Origin: Bacillota bacterium
GTDB lineage: Bacteria > Bacillota > Clostridia > Lachnospirales > Lachnospiraceae
Direction of reading: 5' to 3'
Assembly (NCBI GenBank): GCA_023414355.1
Contig: JAEZOB010000023.1
Coordinates: 1-64,000 of the forward strand
DNA length: 64,000 nt
The position numbers and the translations under genes are program-made. This document shows positions 34,758-44,855 of the stretch, piece after piece; the first letter of the stretch is position 1, and each line of letters opens with the position of its first letter. Below the pieces are notes generated by a model, which ran no database searches, had not been told where the DNA came from, and saw nothing but the letters and a program-made list of their open reading frames with translations.

Positions 34758-35918
34758 ATGAGAGAAAAGATAGTCAATCATGCTGACATTATTATTATGA
34801 ATGATAATAACTTGGGATATGTCGGTGGAGAAAGAGAATCACAACGGATTATAATCAAAGCAGCTTCTCAAAAGTACAAAGTTGCTGTCGTTCAGCCAGG
34901 AGAATATGACGAGAGCATTCCAAATACAGAGTTCTACTATGAAACAAAAGTAAGGCGTATGAAGTTTTTGATTAAGAATCCTTTTGCCTTTATCGCTTAT
35001 ATTTTTAAAATTAGTAAACTAATTAATAAAATACAACCAAAAGTAATTCATACTCAAAGCCAGGTGTGCTTTTTTATAGTGTCTTTGTTACGAAGATTAC
35101 ATTTAATTTCAAGAAATACGATGTTTGTTCATACAGATAGAGGTCTTTATACAAAATACAACACTTTTTTCAAAAAGTTGTTTCAGTTTTCGTTTAAATA
35201 CTTGGACGTGCTTGTAACAACAACTGAGTTTAACAAAGTGTCGTGGAGAGAGGCTAACGAAGAGAAGAATATAGATTTGGTATATAAAGTAATAGGAAAC
35301 ACAGCAGGTGCAATATATGAAAGTATTGATATGACAAGAATTCCAGAAAATAGGGATTATCTTACGATTGGATTTGCAGGAAGATATTGTGATTGGAAAG
35401 ATTGGCCATTGGCTGAAGAAATCTGCAAGAATGTAAGCAATAAATTGCCTAAAACACATTTCTCCATGATGGTAGGGTGTTTTGATGAAAAAGATGAAAT
35501 TGAAACCCAGAAAATGTTTGATAGAACGACTGCATTGTATGGCGAAAGATTTAACGGTAAAATTAATGTGCCATTTGAGGACATGGAAGAATTTTATTAT
35601 GATATTGATGTTTATATTCTTACATCGTGGAAAAAAACAGAATCTTTTGGGCGTACAATTGTCGAGGCAATGAGCAGAATGACAGCGGTATTAACTACTG
35701 ATGCCGGTGGATCAGTTGAAGTTGTGAATAAGCCATATACGGTATGCGATAAAGCAAAAGATTTCGCTGGTATAATTCAGAAGTGGGAAAAATATCCCGA
35801 AGAACTTAAACAAGAAAAAAATGATAATTTCAAAAGGGCACATGAGGTTTATTCATTGGAACGAAATATTTCCAGTTATATGATGCTGTATGATGAAAGC
35901 ATGAAGAGTTTGCCTTAA
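34758..35918 (+). CDS. GT4 family glycosyltransferase
   Basis: A 386-residue GT-B fold enzyme. The N-terminal half has NNLGYVGGERESQRI, and the C-terminal half has IGFAGRYCDWKDW and the ESFGRTIVEAMSR (EX7E) motif, which binds the nucleotide-sugar donor. ATG 34758 with GAGAAAGTGAG upstream is preferred, although the frame is open to 34719. It is the first of four glycosyltransferases in the AT-rich core. Sugar and linkage are unknown. Confidence 0.85.
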   Translation: MREKIVNHADIIIMNDNNLGYVGGERESQRIIIKAASQKYKVAVVQPGEYDESIPNTEFYYETKVRRMKFLIKNPFAFIAYIFKISKLINKIQPKVIHTQSQVCFFIVSLLRRLHLISRNTMFVHTDRGLYTKYNTFFKKLFQFSFKYLDVLVTTTEFNKVSWREANEEKNIDLVYKVIGNTAGAIYESIDMTRIPENRDYLTIGFAGRYCDWKDWPLAEEICKNVSNKLPKTHFSMMVGCFDEKDEIETQKMFDRTTALYGERFNGKINVPFEDMEEFYYDIDVYILTSWKKTESFGRTIVEAMSRMTAVLTTDAGGSVEVVNKPYTVCDKAKDFAGIIQKWEKYPEELKQEKNDNFKRAHEVYSLERNISSYMMLYDESMKSLP

Positions 35919-35974
35919 AAAATGAACTCAGAAAAAACATACAGTAATTGGGATGAGAAGAGGGAGGTGATTTT

Positions 35975-37090
35975 GTGAGAATATTATTTATATGTGCAAT
36001 ATACCATGAAGCTCTTTTGTTCAGAGATTTATTATATAGTATAGAAGAACAGAGTGATAATGAAATCTTTGTTTTTAATGGCGTTGAACAAGGAACTGTG
36101 GTTAAGGATAAATTCAAATCAATTATTGATGAGAAGGTGTTTTATACAGAATGCTTTTCAAAACTTGATAGTAAACTATATTTTCCAAAAAGATGGAAAT
36201 TAACCAAAAAATTATCTACGAATATAGACATAAGTAAGTTTGATTTTATTCATGCTCATTCGTTAATGAATAATGGATATGTAGCATATAAAATTAGTAA
36301 AAAATATCCAATTAAATATATTGTATGCGTTAGAAATACAGATATTAACCGCCATATGAAGATCCCGTTCTTAAGAGGAATTGCCAACAAAATCATTGAA
36401 AATGCGAGCGGTGTAGTTTTCTTGTCTAAACCATATCAAGATTATTATATTAAGCATTACATTCGTAAAAATAAAAGCGCATCTTTTTTACAGAAGTCAG
36501 CGATAATTACGAATGGTGTTGAACAATTTTGGATTGATAATAAAGCTGATGAAGTAAGAACAATTAGCGATGATCTGATAAAATTGATATTTGTCGGAAG
36601 AATAGATAAAAATAAAAATGCTCCATTAATCTTAGATGCTTGTGATGAACTAATTAAAAGAGGAATAAGGATCAGTTTAACTGTTGTTGGAGAAGCTACT
36701 GATGATGAGGAATTAAATAAACTGAAACAGAAAGAGTATGTTACAATAAAGGATTTCATGTCAAAAGAAGATTTGATTGCAGAGTATCGTGCAAATAATA
36801 TCTTTGTAATGCCTTCAAAAACGGAAACGTTTGGAAGAGTATATCTTGAAGCAATGTGCCAGGGATTACCGGTAATTTATACAAGAGGACAAGGGTTTGA
36901 TGGCCAATTTGATGAAGGCGTTATTGGATATTCTGTTGATTCTTCAAATGCAATTGAACTAGCTGATCGAGTTCAACTTGTTATAAATGATTATGAGGCT
37001 ATATCAAAACGTGCGTTGGAAAGCATCGATCAGTATGCTTGGTCAGAAATTGGAAAGCAAACAATCACGTTTTATAAAAAAGTATTATAA
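35975..37090 (+). CDS. GT4 family glycosyltransferase
   Basis: A 371-residue GT-B enzyme starting at GTG 35975 after GGGAGGTGA. The C-terminal half carries FVGRIDKNKNAPLILDACDE and KTETFGRVYLEAMCQGLPV (EX7E motif). The N-terminal half (RILFICAIYHEALLFRDLL) resembles enzymes for capsule repeat units. It precedes a GT2 gene by 16 bases and is clearly in the same operon. Confidence 0.86.
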   Translation: MRILFICAIYHEALLFRDLLYSIEEQSDNEIFVFNGVEQGTVVKDKFKSIIDEKVFYTECFSKLDSKLYFPKRWKLTKKLSTNIDISKFDFIHAHSLMNNGYVAYKISKKYPIKYIVCVRNTDINRHMKIPFLRGIANKIIENASGVVFLSKPYQDYYIKHYIRKNKSASFLQKSAIITNGVEQFWIDNKADEVRTISDDLIKLIFVGRIDKNKNAPLILDACDELIKRGIRISLTVVGEATDDEELNKLKQKEYVTIKDFMSKEDLIAEYRANNIFVMPSKTETFGRVYLEAMCQGLPVIYTRGQGFDGQFDEGVIGYSVDSSNAIELADRVQLVINDYEAISKRALESIDQYAWSEIGKQTITFYKKVL

Positions 37091-37106
37091 GAAGAGAGGT
37101 GTCCCA

Positions 37107-38003
37107 ATGACTAAAATAAAAATAGCATATGTAATTTTACATTATAATAACGCAGAAGTGACTACAAAATGCTTGAGTTATTTACTTAATATCATGGGCG
37201 ATGATTCAGTAGCGGTAGTTGTGGACAACTACTCTCAAAATGATAGCCTTAACGAAATTAAAAAGACAATTGGTAACAGTGATAAAATTTTTTATATATG
37301 TAATTCGAAAAACTTAGGCTTTGCACGGGGAAATAATCTTGGATATGAATATGCGAGAGAAAAATTAAAGGCAAATTGTATTATTGTTATGAATAATGAC
37401 ATTTTTATTAAAGATTGTGAATTAGAAAATAAATTATGCTCTGATAGCATGGTAAATAGATATTCTATTATTGCGCCAGACGTAGTAACCTTGTCAGAAA
37501 AACATCAAAATCCTTTTAGGTATGAAAGAGTTAGAACATCTAAATTGTTTATAAGCATGATATTACAGTATATCTATGCAGCTTTTTTTCGAGTGGGTAT
37601 TATGATACCGAGCATTGTTCAAAAGTACCATAATGCTGCTGGAGTAGGAGAAGAGAGAGTGTGTGAGAGTATAGAAAATATTGTACCTCACGGTTCATGT
37701 GTGATTTTTACTCCAAATTATACACGACAAGAAAAATTCGCATTTGTGCCAGTAACTTTTTTTTATGGAGAGGAAGATATACTCTATGATTATGCGGTGT
37801 ATCGTAATTATCAAACAGTGTATGATCCACAAATTCAAGTAATTCATGCAGAAAAACAATCCACAAAATCAGTTTCAAAAAACGAATTGACAATATTGCG
37901 ATTCAGATCAATTAACAAAGCGAAGAGCATACGGATATGCCTTAAATATCGTGTATTTCCTGCGAAGTTCAATGCGTTAATAGAAAAGACCAGTAATTCC
38001 TAA
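37107..38003 (+). CDS. GT2 family glycosyltransferase (rhamnosyltransferase-like)
   Basis: A 298-residue GT-A enzyme with VILHYNNAEVTTKCLSYLL, VVDNYSQNDSL, NLGFARGNNLGYEYA and VMNNDIF, which replaces the usual DXD metal site. This layout is common among enzymes annotated as rhamnosyltransferases, although specificity cannot be assigned safely. ATG 37107 follows AGAGAGGTG; the open frame extends back into the previous gene, but that part is a shadow. Confidence 0.85.
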   Translation: MTKIKIAYVILHYNNAEVTTKCLSYLLNIMGDDSVAVVVDNYSQNDSLNEIKKTIGNSDKIFYICNSKNLGFARGNNLGYEYAREKLKANCIIVMNNDIFIKDCELENKLCSDSMVNRYSIIAPDVVTLSEKHQNPFRYERVRTSKLFISMILQYIYAAFFRVGIMIPSIVQKYHNAAGVGEERVCESIENIVPHGSCVIFTPNYTRQEKFAFVPVTFFYGEEDILYDYAVYRNYQTVYDPQIQVIHAEKQSTKSVSKNELTILRFRSINKAKSIRICLKYRVFPAKFNALIEKTSNS

Positions 38004-38092
38004 ACATTATTTTATGGTGGATGAAATGGATAGTAAAAATAATTATTTATCATAGGAAGGAAATTTTCGTTTATCGAAAGTGACGGTGAACA

Positions 38093-39469
38093 ATGAATTA
38101 TAAAGTAAATATGGGAAACAAATTACTTCCCAAGTCAAACAATATAATATTTACCATCTATCTTTTTTTTGTTATATATATGCCTCCTTTACTTAAAAAT
38201 GGCAATATTGATAGAGCTGTGTTAATTATATCGGTACTATATGTTTTACTCAACGCAAATCATATGCTGAGTTTATTTAAGACGCGAGAAAACAGAAGGG
38301 TTGTTTGGTTAAATTTATTATTGTTATTGTACTCATTTATAATTTCGTTAGTCAATTCATTAATAAATAGTGATTCTGGTGAATATTTTCAAAGACCAAT
38401 GGTAATTATCACATTTATATTATATTTCTTTATTATCGCTGGAACAATCACGATTTACTGTGAGAAGAATAGAATTACATCAGAAAAATTTTTAAAAATA
38501 CTGGTAGTTGTTGGATTAATTCAAGCGGTGTTCGTATTTGCTTCATTTTTTTCATCAGGTATTCGTTCAGAGTTGTTGAGTTTAATTGCTAAAAATGCAT
38601 CAGATGTTAGAATATCAGATGCAATTAAGGCAAGTCATTATACCGCATTAAGGCGGAATTATGGCTTTGCAGATACGTTGTATGATAGATTTGGATATAC
38701 TTGTAGTGTATTATGTGCAATTTCTTTCAATCTGGGTTTATACAAGAAAAAATGGGGTTATTATATTGCCTCTTTGATATTTGTATTTTCAACATTGATT
38801 AATGCTCGAAGTGGTGTTGTATTGTGTGTGACTGCAATTATAGTAAGTAGCATTATGTTTTTTATACATAATAAAGAATTTAAGAAAGTGATAAGATTGA
38901 TTGGTTTTGTGGGAATGGCAATTATTGTATGTATAGGAGTAGTGGGAATTTTACGCCGTTATACGCCGGATACATATGAGTGGATGAAAATAGGACTTGG
39001 AAGTTTTTTTGGATACTCGGAACTAGCCGTGGGAGGAAACAGTACAGATTTTTATATGTCATCTGAAACTTGGTTCTTTCCCGATTTATTTGGATTCATA
39101 TTTGGAACTGCAAGAGACCCATATTATACACTTGGACGTAGCACTGATAATGGATATGTAGAACAGATATGGAATATAGGCGTTATAGGTCTTACAATCA
39201 GTATCATTTTATTTGTTGGTTCAATAAAAAGAGCATTGAGAAAATGTTCATCTGATTTAGAAAAAGGTGTACTCTACGCTATGATGTGCTTAATGCTATT
39301 ATATATGGTCAAGTTGTTTGCATTTAAGAATATAGGTGGAACTTACATCATTTCAGGATACTGTTTTCTTTTGAATTCTTTATATATGATAGATACTGAT
39401 CAAAGAGAAAGGGAACAGATATTCATACTGAAAAGACACAAGGACGTTTTAATACAAAAGAAGGAGTAG
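38093..39469 (+). CDS. O-antigen/capsule polymerase (Wzy-like)
   Basis: A 458-residue protein with about eleven to twelve hydrophobic helices and a large periplasm-side-type loop after TALRRNYGFADTLYDRFGYT. This is the usual shape of Wzy polymerases, which have little sequence conservation. NARSGVVLCVTAIIVSS matches a common Wzy segment. It lies between two GT2 genes in a cluster with its own flippase. The ribosome-binding site is weak (GACGGTGA). Confidence 0.75.
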   Translation: MNYKVNMGNKLLPKSNNIIFTIYLFFVIYMPPLLKNGNIDRAVLIISVLYVLLNANHMLSLFKTRENRRVVWLNLLLLLYSFIISLVNSLINSDSGEYFQRPMVIITFILYFFIIAGTITIYCEKNRITSEKFLKILVVVGLIQAVFVFASFFSSGIRSELLSLIAKNASDVRISDAIKASHYTALRRNYGFADTLYDRFGYTCSVLCAISFNLGLYKKKWGYYIASLIFVFSTLINARSGVVLCVTAIIVSSIMFFIHNKEFKKVIRLIGFVGMAIIVCIGVVGILRRYTPDTYEWMKIGLGSFFGYSELAVGGNSTDFYMSSETWFFPDLFGFIFGTARDPYYTLGRSTDNGYVEQIWNIGVIGLTISIILFVGSIKRALRKCSSDLEKGVLYAMMCLMLLYMVKLFAFKNIGGTYIISGYCFLLNSLYMIDTDQREREQIFILKRHKDVLIQKKE

Positions 39470-39472
39470 AAA

Positions 39473-40489
39473 ATGAATGATAATATAGAAGTCTCTGTAA
39501 TTTGTATAACATATAATCAGGAGAATTATATTGAAAAAACGCTTTCCAATATTGTATCACAAAAGACAAATTTTCGTTTTGAAGTAATCGTGCATGATGA
39601 TGCGTCAACTGATGGAACGGCGGATGTTGTACGTTCATATGCTGAAAGATATCCTGATTTAATAAAGCCTATACTACAAAAAGAAAATCAACATTCAAAA
39701 AAAGTAAAGATTACATCTTCGTTATTACCAAAAGCGCAAGGAAAATATTTCGCTTTTTGTGAAGGTGATGACTATTGGTGTGATGATTACAAACTTCAAA
39801 AACAGTACGATGCAATGGAAGACAATCCGGAATGCTGTATATGTGTACATAAGACGCAAAATATAAATGAGGATGGGTCGTTATATCCGTCCGTACAGGG
39901 AGAGTATCCGTCAATACATGAAGGGGTTTTGGATAACGAAACAGTATGTAAATTGTTCCTCAAAAAACCGACAACTATATTTCACACTTCAAGTTTTTTT
40001 ATTCGTTTGAGTATGTTTCGCGAAATATATATATCTAACCCTGAGTTTACCAAGTATTCTACGGGTGGGGATCAAGACATGCTACGAGTTTGTTTGAATG
40101 AAGGACCATATTACTTTATAGATGAAATAATGACATGCTATCGCCGTTTTGCAAAGGGCAGTATAAATTCATATCAAAAAAATGAGACTATGGAGTATTG
40201 GAAACAGTATTATTCGAAATATGCGGCAGGTAATAAGGAATTTGATCGTTTTTCTGGATATAGATTCCATAGATATATTCGCGGTTGGATTGGAATTAAT
40301 ATTATGAATCTTGGAAGATATGATACGGTAGGAACAAAAGATCTCCTTAAAAAATATAGTATTCATCTTAAAGATTTATATATAGCACATAATTGCAAAT
40401 ATTACTTTAAGTACATAGTAATTATGTGGTTTCCGGATCTCAGTTCTTTAATTTACAGATGCAAAAATAAACTCAATAATAAGTTTTGA
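39473..40489 (+). CDS. GT2 family glycosyltransferase
   Basis: A 338-residue GT-A enzyme, three bases after the polymerase gene. It carries VSVICITYNQENYIEKTLSN, VIVHDDASTDGTADVV and FCEGDDYWCDDYKLQKQ, a sub-group of GT2 frequently found in capsule loci. AAGGAG lies in the end of the upstream gene, so the two are coupled. The C-terminal third is basic and tyrosine-rich. Confidence 0.85.
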   Translation: MNDNIEVSVICITYNQENYIEKTLSNIVSQKTNFRFEVIVHDDASTDGTADVVRSYAERYPDLIKPILQKENQHSKKVKITSSLLPKAQGKYFAFCEGDDYWCDDYKLQKQYDAMEDNPECCICVHKTQNINEDGSLYPSVQGEYPSIHEGVLDNETVCKLFLKKPTTIFHTSSFFIRLSMFREIYISNPEFTKYSTGGDQDMLRVCLNEGPYYFIDEIMTCYRRFAKGSINSYQKNETMEYWKQYYSKYAAGNKEFDRFSGYRFHRYIRGWIGINIMNLGRYDTVGTKDLLKKYSIHLKDLYIAHNCKYYFKYIVIMWFPDLSSLIYRCKNKLNNKF

Positions 40490-40540
40490 ATAGTAACTTT
40501 AAAATAAAAAATGGAGACAAAAAGGATCAAGGGGTGCTTT

Positions 40541-41254
40541 ATGAATATTAAACGATATGAATTAGATGGTACATTCCCAACAGAAAATGGATATGTTTTA
40601 CTACCAACAGATAGAGAAGGGAAAGTTTTTCCTGTGCTGTATTTATTTCATGGTGCGGGCGTAGAAGGTTGTGAAGAATGGATTCGTGGTGGAAATATTG
40701 AGAATAATATGAATAAATGGGCAGAAGAATATGATTTTTCACCTATGATAATTGTTATGCCGAGAAACAAAAGATTAAGTCAGGAAGGATTTAAGTATTT
40801 TGTGGATCAATTTTCTAATTTTATAGATTACATAGAAAAATATTACAGCCAATTTATGCTCAAAGGACAAGAAAATACCGCTGTGGCGGGTTATTCTATG
40901 GGTGGAGCTGCAGCGCTATATTGTTCGTATGTTTATAAAACAAGGTTTTTGCATACAGCCGCATTTAGTCCAAGTGAATTTGTACATTCAAAAGACGAAA
41001 AGGTGAGTTGGATACCTTCGAATGAAAGAATGGATATAGGCAAGGCGCAAGGGGCTATTAACTTTATTGGCTATGGTGATGCGGAACCAAACTTTGCTCG
41101 AATTGCAAAAGGATATATTGAGGAATTGGATAGTCAAGGTATTTGGATAAATAGATATGGATTAGCTGCAAAAGCTCAAGGCGGTCATTGTATGGGAACT
41201 TTTTTGGTCTTATTAGAAAGGTTTTTGAAAGTAGATATATTTGGTTTGAAATAG
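40541..41254 (+). CDS. Alpha/beta-hydrolase esterase (esterase D/CE1-like)
   Basis: A 237-residue protein. It has an oxyanion-hole region LYLFHGAGVEGCEEW, the nucleophile elbow GYSMGG (serine) and a late histidine in AQGGHCMGTF. It resembles the esterase D/CE1-type carbohydrate esterases. ATG 40541 follows AGGGGTG; an upstream in-frame ATG at 40511 is less likely. There is no signal peptide, so it is probably cytosolic. In this locus it might remove or transfer an acyl group on a glycan precursor; that is inference. Confidence 0.7.
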   Translation: MNIKRYELDGTFPTENGYVLLPTDREGKVFPVLYLFHGAGVEGCEEWIRGGNIENNMNKWAEEYDFSPMIIVMPRNKRLSQEGFKYFVDQFSNFIDYIEKYYSQFMLKGQENTAVAGYSMGGAAALYCSYVYKTRFLHTAAFSPSEFVHSKDEKVSWIPSNERMDIGKAQGAINFIGYGDAEPNFARIAKGYIEELDSQGIWINRYGLAAKAQGGHCMGTFLVLLERFLKVDIFGLK

Positions 41255-41268
41255 GAGGAGCACTTTAG

Positions 41269-42030
41269 ATGATAATAGTAAATACTGATGATTATGGGTA
41301 TTCAAATGAAATTGACTAAGCCGTAAGAGATGGTTTTGCACAAGGAATATTGGATAGGGAATCTATTCTTATGATTGCTGTTTTACGGATGAGGCAATCA
41401 AGATGGCATTTGAGAATGGATATTCAAAAAAAATGGAATTCATTTGAATTTAACATTAAGTAGTCCTATGTCTGAAGAGGCCCAAAATTCTAGGCTGAGT
41501 ACCCGGAGGGGTATTTACAAAGGTATTTAAACATGATAAGTGCAGTAAAATATTTTTGGGACGCTTTATAAAATACATAGTCTTTATAAATTAGAAAAGT
41601 AAATTGATGCCTATTTAAAAGCAGGATTTAATATTAAAACTTTTAGATAGTCATCATCATATTCACATAAATATAAGTGTAATTAATACTGTTATTAATC
41701 TGGCAAGAAAACATAATTTCATAAGTATGCGGGTTAAGAGATATTATCCAGGCATTAGATTGAGTGTGCAATCTCGAATTTACAAGCTTTAATAATTTTG
41801 AGAATAAGTCAGTTTAATCACGACAAAAAGTATGGATGTTAGAGAGCGATGAACTTGACATTATTGACATATCAGCATTTTGTGACAAAGGTATATTAGA
41901 AATAGAGTGTCATCCCATTTATTCAGAAGACGGTAAACTGATTGGCAATAGTATAGGACAGACATATTCGTGCCTGATGTCTACCTTAAGAAGAAGACGA
42001 GAATATAAAATAACTATTAAACTGAAATGA
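41269..42030 (+). pseudogene. Decayed ChbG/YdjC-type carbohydrate deacetylase
   Basis: An intact GGAGG site and ATG 41269 open MIIVNTDDYGYSNEID, the ChbG/YdjC start, but an in-frame TAA follows after 16 codons. Pieces in other frames continue the family: TDEAIKMAFENGYSKK, HLNLTLSSPMSEE, DSHHHIHINIS (metal and active-site histidines) and a C-terminal IECHPIYSEDGKLIG ending at TGA 42028-42030. Several frameshifts and stops are visible. The functional enzyme would deacetylate N-acetyl sugars. The last piece (41836-42030) should not be taken as a separate gene. Confidence 0.82.
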
Positions 42031-42147
42031 ATTAAATCCACCAAAGGTTATACTGAAAGAAGAGTAGTATTGCAGTGCTGTGTAAAAAATATAAGACACA
42101 AGGAGAACTATGAAAATATATCGGTAGGATTTGAAGGAAAGGATGGC

Positions 42148-43596
42148 ATGAGAAGTAAAGTATTTACAAATTTAATTTGGAGATTTTTGGAGCGATGTGG
42201 AGCGCAAGGTGTCACATTCGTAGTTTCTATCATTTTAGCACGTTTGCTAGATCCCAAAGTATATGGAAAAGTAGCGCTTGTTACTGTATTTATTACTATT
42301 GTGCAGGTGTTTGTGGATAGTGGTTTGGGGAATGCGTTAGTACAAAAAAAAGATGGAGACGATTTGGATTTTTCATCTGTTTTTTATTTCAATTTAACGA
42401 TGTGTACAGTTTTATATATGATACTTTTCATAGCAGCACCTCTTATTGCTTCATTTTATGGGATGCCGGATTTGATTCCCGTTATAAGAGTATTAGGATT
42501 AGTAATAGTAATATCTGGAATAAAAAATGTTCAGCAAGCATTTGTGGCACGAAACATGATGTTCAAGAGATTTTTCTTCTCTACACTTGGTGGTACGATT
42601 GGAGCAGCTGTTGTTGGTATTATAATGGCATATTGTGGAGCAGGAGTATGGGCAGTTGTTGCACAAATGCTTTTTCACACAATAGTAGATACCATTATTT
42701 TGTGGATTACAGTAAAGTGGCGTCCGAAGAAAATGTTTTCATTAGAAAGGCTTAAAAGTCTGTTTTCATTTGGTTGGAAATTACTTATTTCTACATTACT
42801 CGATACAGTATATAACGATTTAAGACAGTTGATTATTGGAAAAATGTATTCTTCATCGGATCTAGCAATGTACAATCAAGGAAAAAAGTTTCCACAAATT
42901 ATAGTAATAAACATAAATACATCTATTGATAGTGTGTTATTACCAACGCTTTCTAAAGAGCAGGATAATAAAGAGCGATTGAAAATGATGACACGTCGTG
43001 CAATTAAAACAAGTACATACATTATGATGCCTTTTATGATTGGATTGGCTGTTTGTGCAGAACCTTTAGTAGACTTGATCTTGACAGAAAAGTGGCTTCC
43101 GTGTGTTCCTTTCTTGCGTGTGTTCTGCTTTTCATATGCTTTTTACCCCATTCATACTGCTAATCTGAATGCGATAAAAGCCTTGGGTAGAGGCGACTTG
43201 TTTTTAAAACTAGAAATTTGGAAGAAGTGTGTAGGCTTAATTGCAATTTTTTCAACTATGTGGATTAGTGTAGAAGCGATGGCATACAGCTTGTTTGTTA
43301 CAACAATAATTAGCACCTTTATTAATGCATTTCCGAATAAATCGCTTTTGAAATATAGTTGGGGTGAACAGATGAAAGATATTTTGCCACAAATAAGTAT
43401 TTCTCTTGTGATGGGAGCAATTGTTTTTTCTATTCAATATATAGGAATGAATGATATTGTGACTTTATGCATTCAAATAGTGGTCGGAATATTTTCCTAT
43501 GTTTTACTTTCTAAGATTGCACATATTGATAGTTTTGAATACCTAGTTGCTATGTTGATGAGATTTTTGAGAAAGGATAAAGGAAATCAAGTATGA
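42148..43596 (+). CDS. Wzx-type flippase (RfbX/TuaB-like)
   Basis: A 482-residue protein with about 12 to 14 membrane helices. It starts MRSKVFTNLIWRFLERCGAQ and continues LARLLDPKVYGKVALVTVFI, typical of the polysaccharide-export branch of the MOP superfamily. ATG 42148 (after GAAGGAAAGGA) is preferred to the far upstream in-frame TTG at 42070. The stop overlaps the next gene by four bases. It would flip the repeat unit made by this AT-rich core. Confidence 0.87.
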   Translation: MRSKVFTNLIWRFLERCGAQGVTFVVSIILARLLDPKVYGKVALVTVFITIVQVFVDSGLGNALVQKKDGDDLDFSSVFYFNLTMCTVLYMILFIAAPLIASFYGMPDLIPVIRVLGLVIVISGIKNVQQAFVARNMMFKRFFFSTLGGTIGAAVVGIIMAYCGAGVWAVVAQMLFHTIVDTIILWITVKWRPKKMFSLERLKSLFSFGWKLLISTLLDTVYNDLRQLIIGKMYSSSDLAMYNQGKKFPQIIVININTSIDSVLLPTLSKEQDNKERLKMMTRRAIKTSTYIMMPFMIGLAVCAEPLVDLILTEKWLPCVPFLRVFCFSYAFYPIHTANLNAIKALGRGDLFLKLEIWKKCVGLIAIFSTMWISVEAMAYSLFVTTIISTFINAFPNKSLLKYSWGEQMKDILPQISISLVMGAIVFSIQYIGMNDIVTLCIQIVVGIFSYVLLSKIAHIDSFEYLVAMLMRFLRKDKGNQV

Positions 43597-44843
43597 AAAA
43601 AGTATTAATTTTAGGAGCAAATCCGGAAACGGTTAGTTTGATAGAAAAGGCAAAAGATATGGGGTTATACACAATTGTGACTGATAATAATCCAAATGCT
43701 TATGCCAAAAAATTTGCAGACAAAGCTGTTGATATAAATGCGGTTGATGTAGATGGATTAGTAAAGTTAGCTAGAGAGGAGCGAGTAACTGGCGTGCTGG
43801 TAGGTGTCGCAGAAGCGTTATTACCGACTTACTGCGAAGTTTGTAAGAGGTTGGACCTGCCTTGCTATTCTACAATTGACAAATTTGAAATCATGGTACG
43901 CAAGGATTTCTTTAAAAAAAAATGTAGAGAATATGGTGTTCCAACCATTCGTGAGTATACAGAAAGAGATATGAATAAACTAGTTTTCCCAGTTATTGTG
44001 AAACCAGTAGATAGTTGCAGTTCAAAGGGAATAAAAATATGCCATAGTATACAGGAAGTGAAAGAAGCAATAGATTATGCTTTGCTATTTTCAAAAAGCG
44101 GAAAGTATTTAATAGAAGAGTATATGACTGGTGATGAAGTAATTTCCTATTATGTGATGCAAGATGGTAATCCGATTTTTGTGGGAATGTGTGACAGATA
44201 TACATATAAATCAAAAGAAGAACTTGTACAATTACCAAACTCTTACATATTTCCGTCGAGACATATTGATTCATATATGAAGCATTCTGACGAAGCCATA
44301 AAAAAAATGATTAAAGGATTAGCTTTAGAGAATGGATCTATTTTCTTTCAGTGTTTCGTTGATTCGGAAGATATAGTGAGAACTTATGAACCTGGATATC
44401 GATTAAATGGTGCACAGGAACATATGATTATTTCTCGGGTTTCAGGAATTGATGCAAAAGAATTATATATTAATTTTGCGTTGACAGGAAAAGAAGCGGA
44501 ATGTGATTTGGAACAGTCCAGCAATCCTAAACCAGATAAGATAGCCTGTAAATTATCGCCACTTGTAAAAACTGGAGAAATAGCAAAATTAGAGGGACTC
44601 GATGAAATCGAAGAATTGCCAGATGTAGTTTCTGTAAATCCAAGTTATGAAGTGGGTGATGTTGTGGATGGAGAAGGTACGCTAAAACAAATTGTATGCA
44701 GATTCTTTATTGTCTCAGAAAATAAAAGTTCATTAATCGCAACGATTAAACAGATTTATGAGCTTTTTAGAGTAGAGAATACAGCAGAAGAAAATATGCT
44801 GATAGGTCAATTTGATACAGATATCATAGAAAAATTGTATTAA
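43593..44843 (+). CDS. ATP-grasp ligase
   Basis: A 416-residue protein with a pre-ATP-grasp Rossmann start (MKKVLILGANPETVSLIEKA), the nucleotide-binding VIVKPVDSCSSKGI and a distal E-containing metal region. The family joins a carboxylate to an amine or similar group through an acyl-phosphate. Its ATG overlaps the flippase stop (ATGA). It is located next to a DegT aminotransferase and a reductase-ligase fusion, so an amide-forming step on an amino sugar is plausible. Substrates are unknown. Confidence 0.78.
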   Translation: MKKVLILGANPETVSLIEKAKDMGLYTIVTDNNPNAYAKKFADKAVDINAVDVDGLVKLAREERVTGVLVGVAEALLPTYCEVCKRLDLPCYSTIDKFEIMVRKDFFKKKCREYGVPTIREYTERDMNKLVFPVIVKPVDSCSSKGIKICHSIQEVKEAIDYALLFSKSGKYLIEEYMTGDEVISYYVMQDGNPIFVGMCDRYTYKSKEELVQLPNSYIFPSRHIDSYMKHSDEAIKKMIKGLALENGSIFFQCFVDSEDIVRTYEPGYRLNGAQEHMIISRVSGIDAKELYINFALTGKEAECDLEQSSNPKPDKIACKLSPLVKTGEIAKLEGLDEIEELPDVVSVNPSYEVGDVVDGEGTLKQIVCRFFIVSENKSSLIATIKQIYELFRVENTAEENMLIGQFDTDIIEKLY

Positions 44844-44855
44844 TGGGAGAATAAA

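Noticed and set aside
41836..42030. Independent 64-codon gene
   Set aside because: Its product is the C-terminal piece of the decayed ChbG/YdjC deacetylase.
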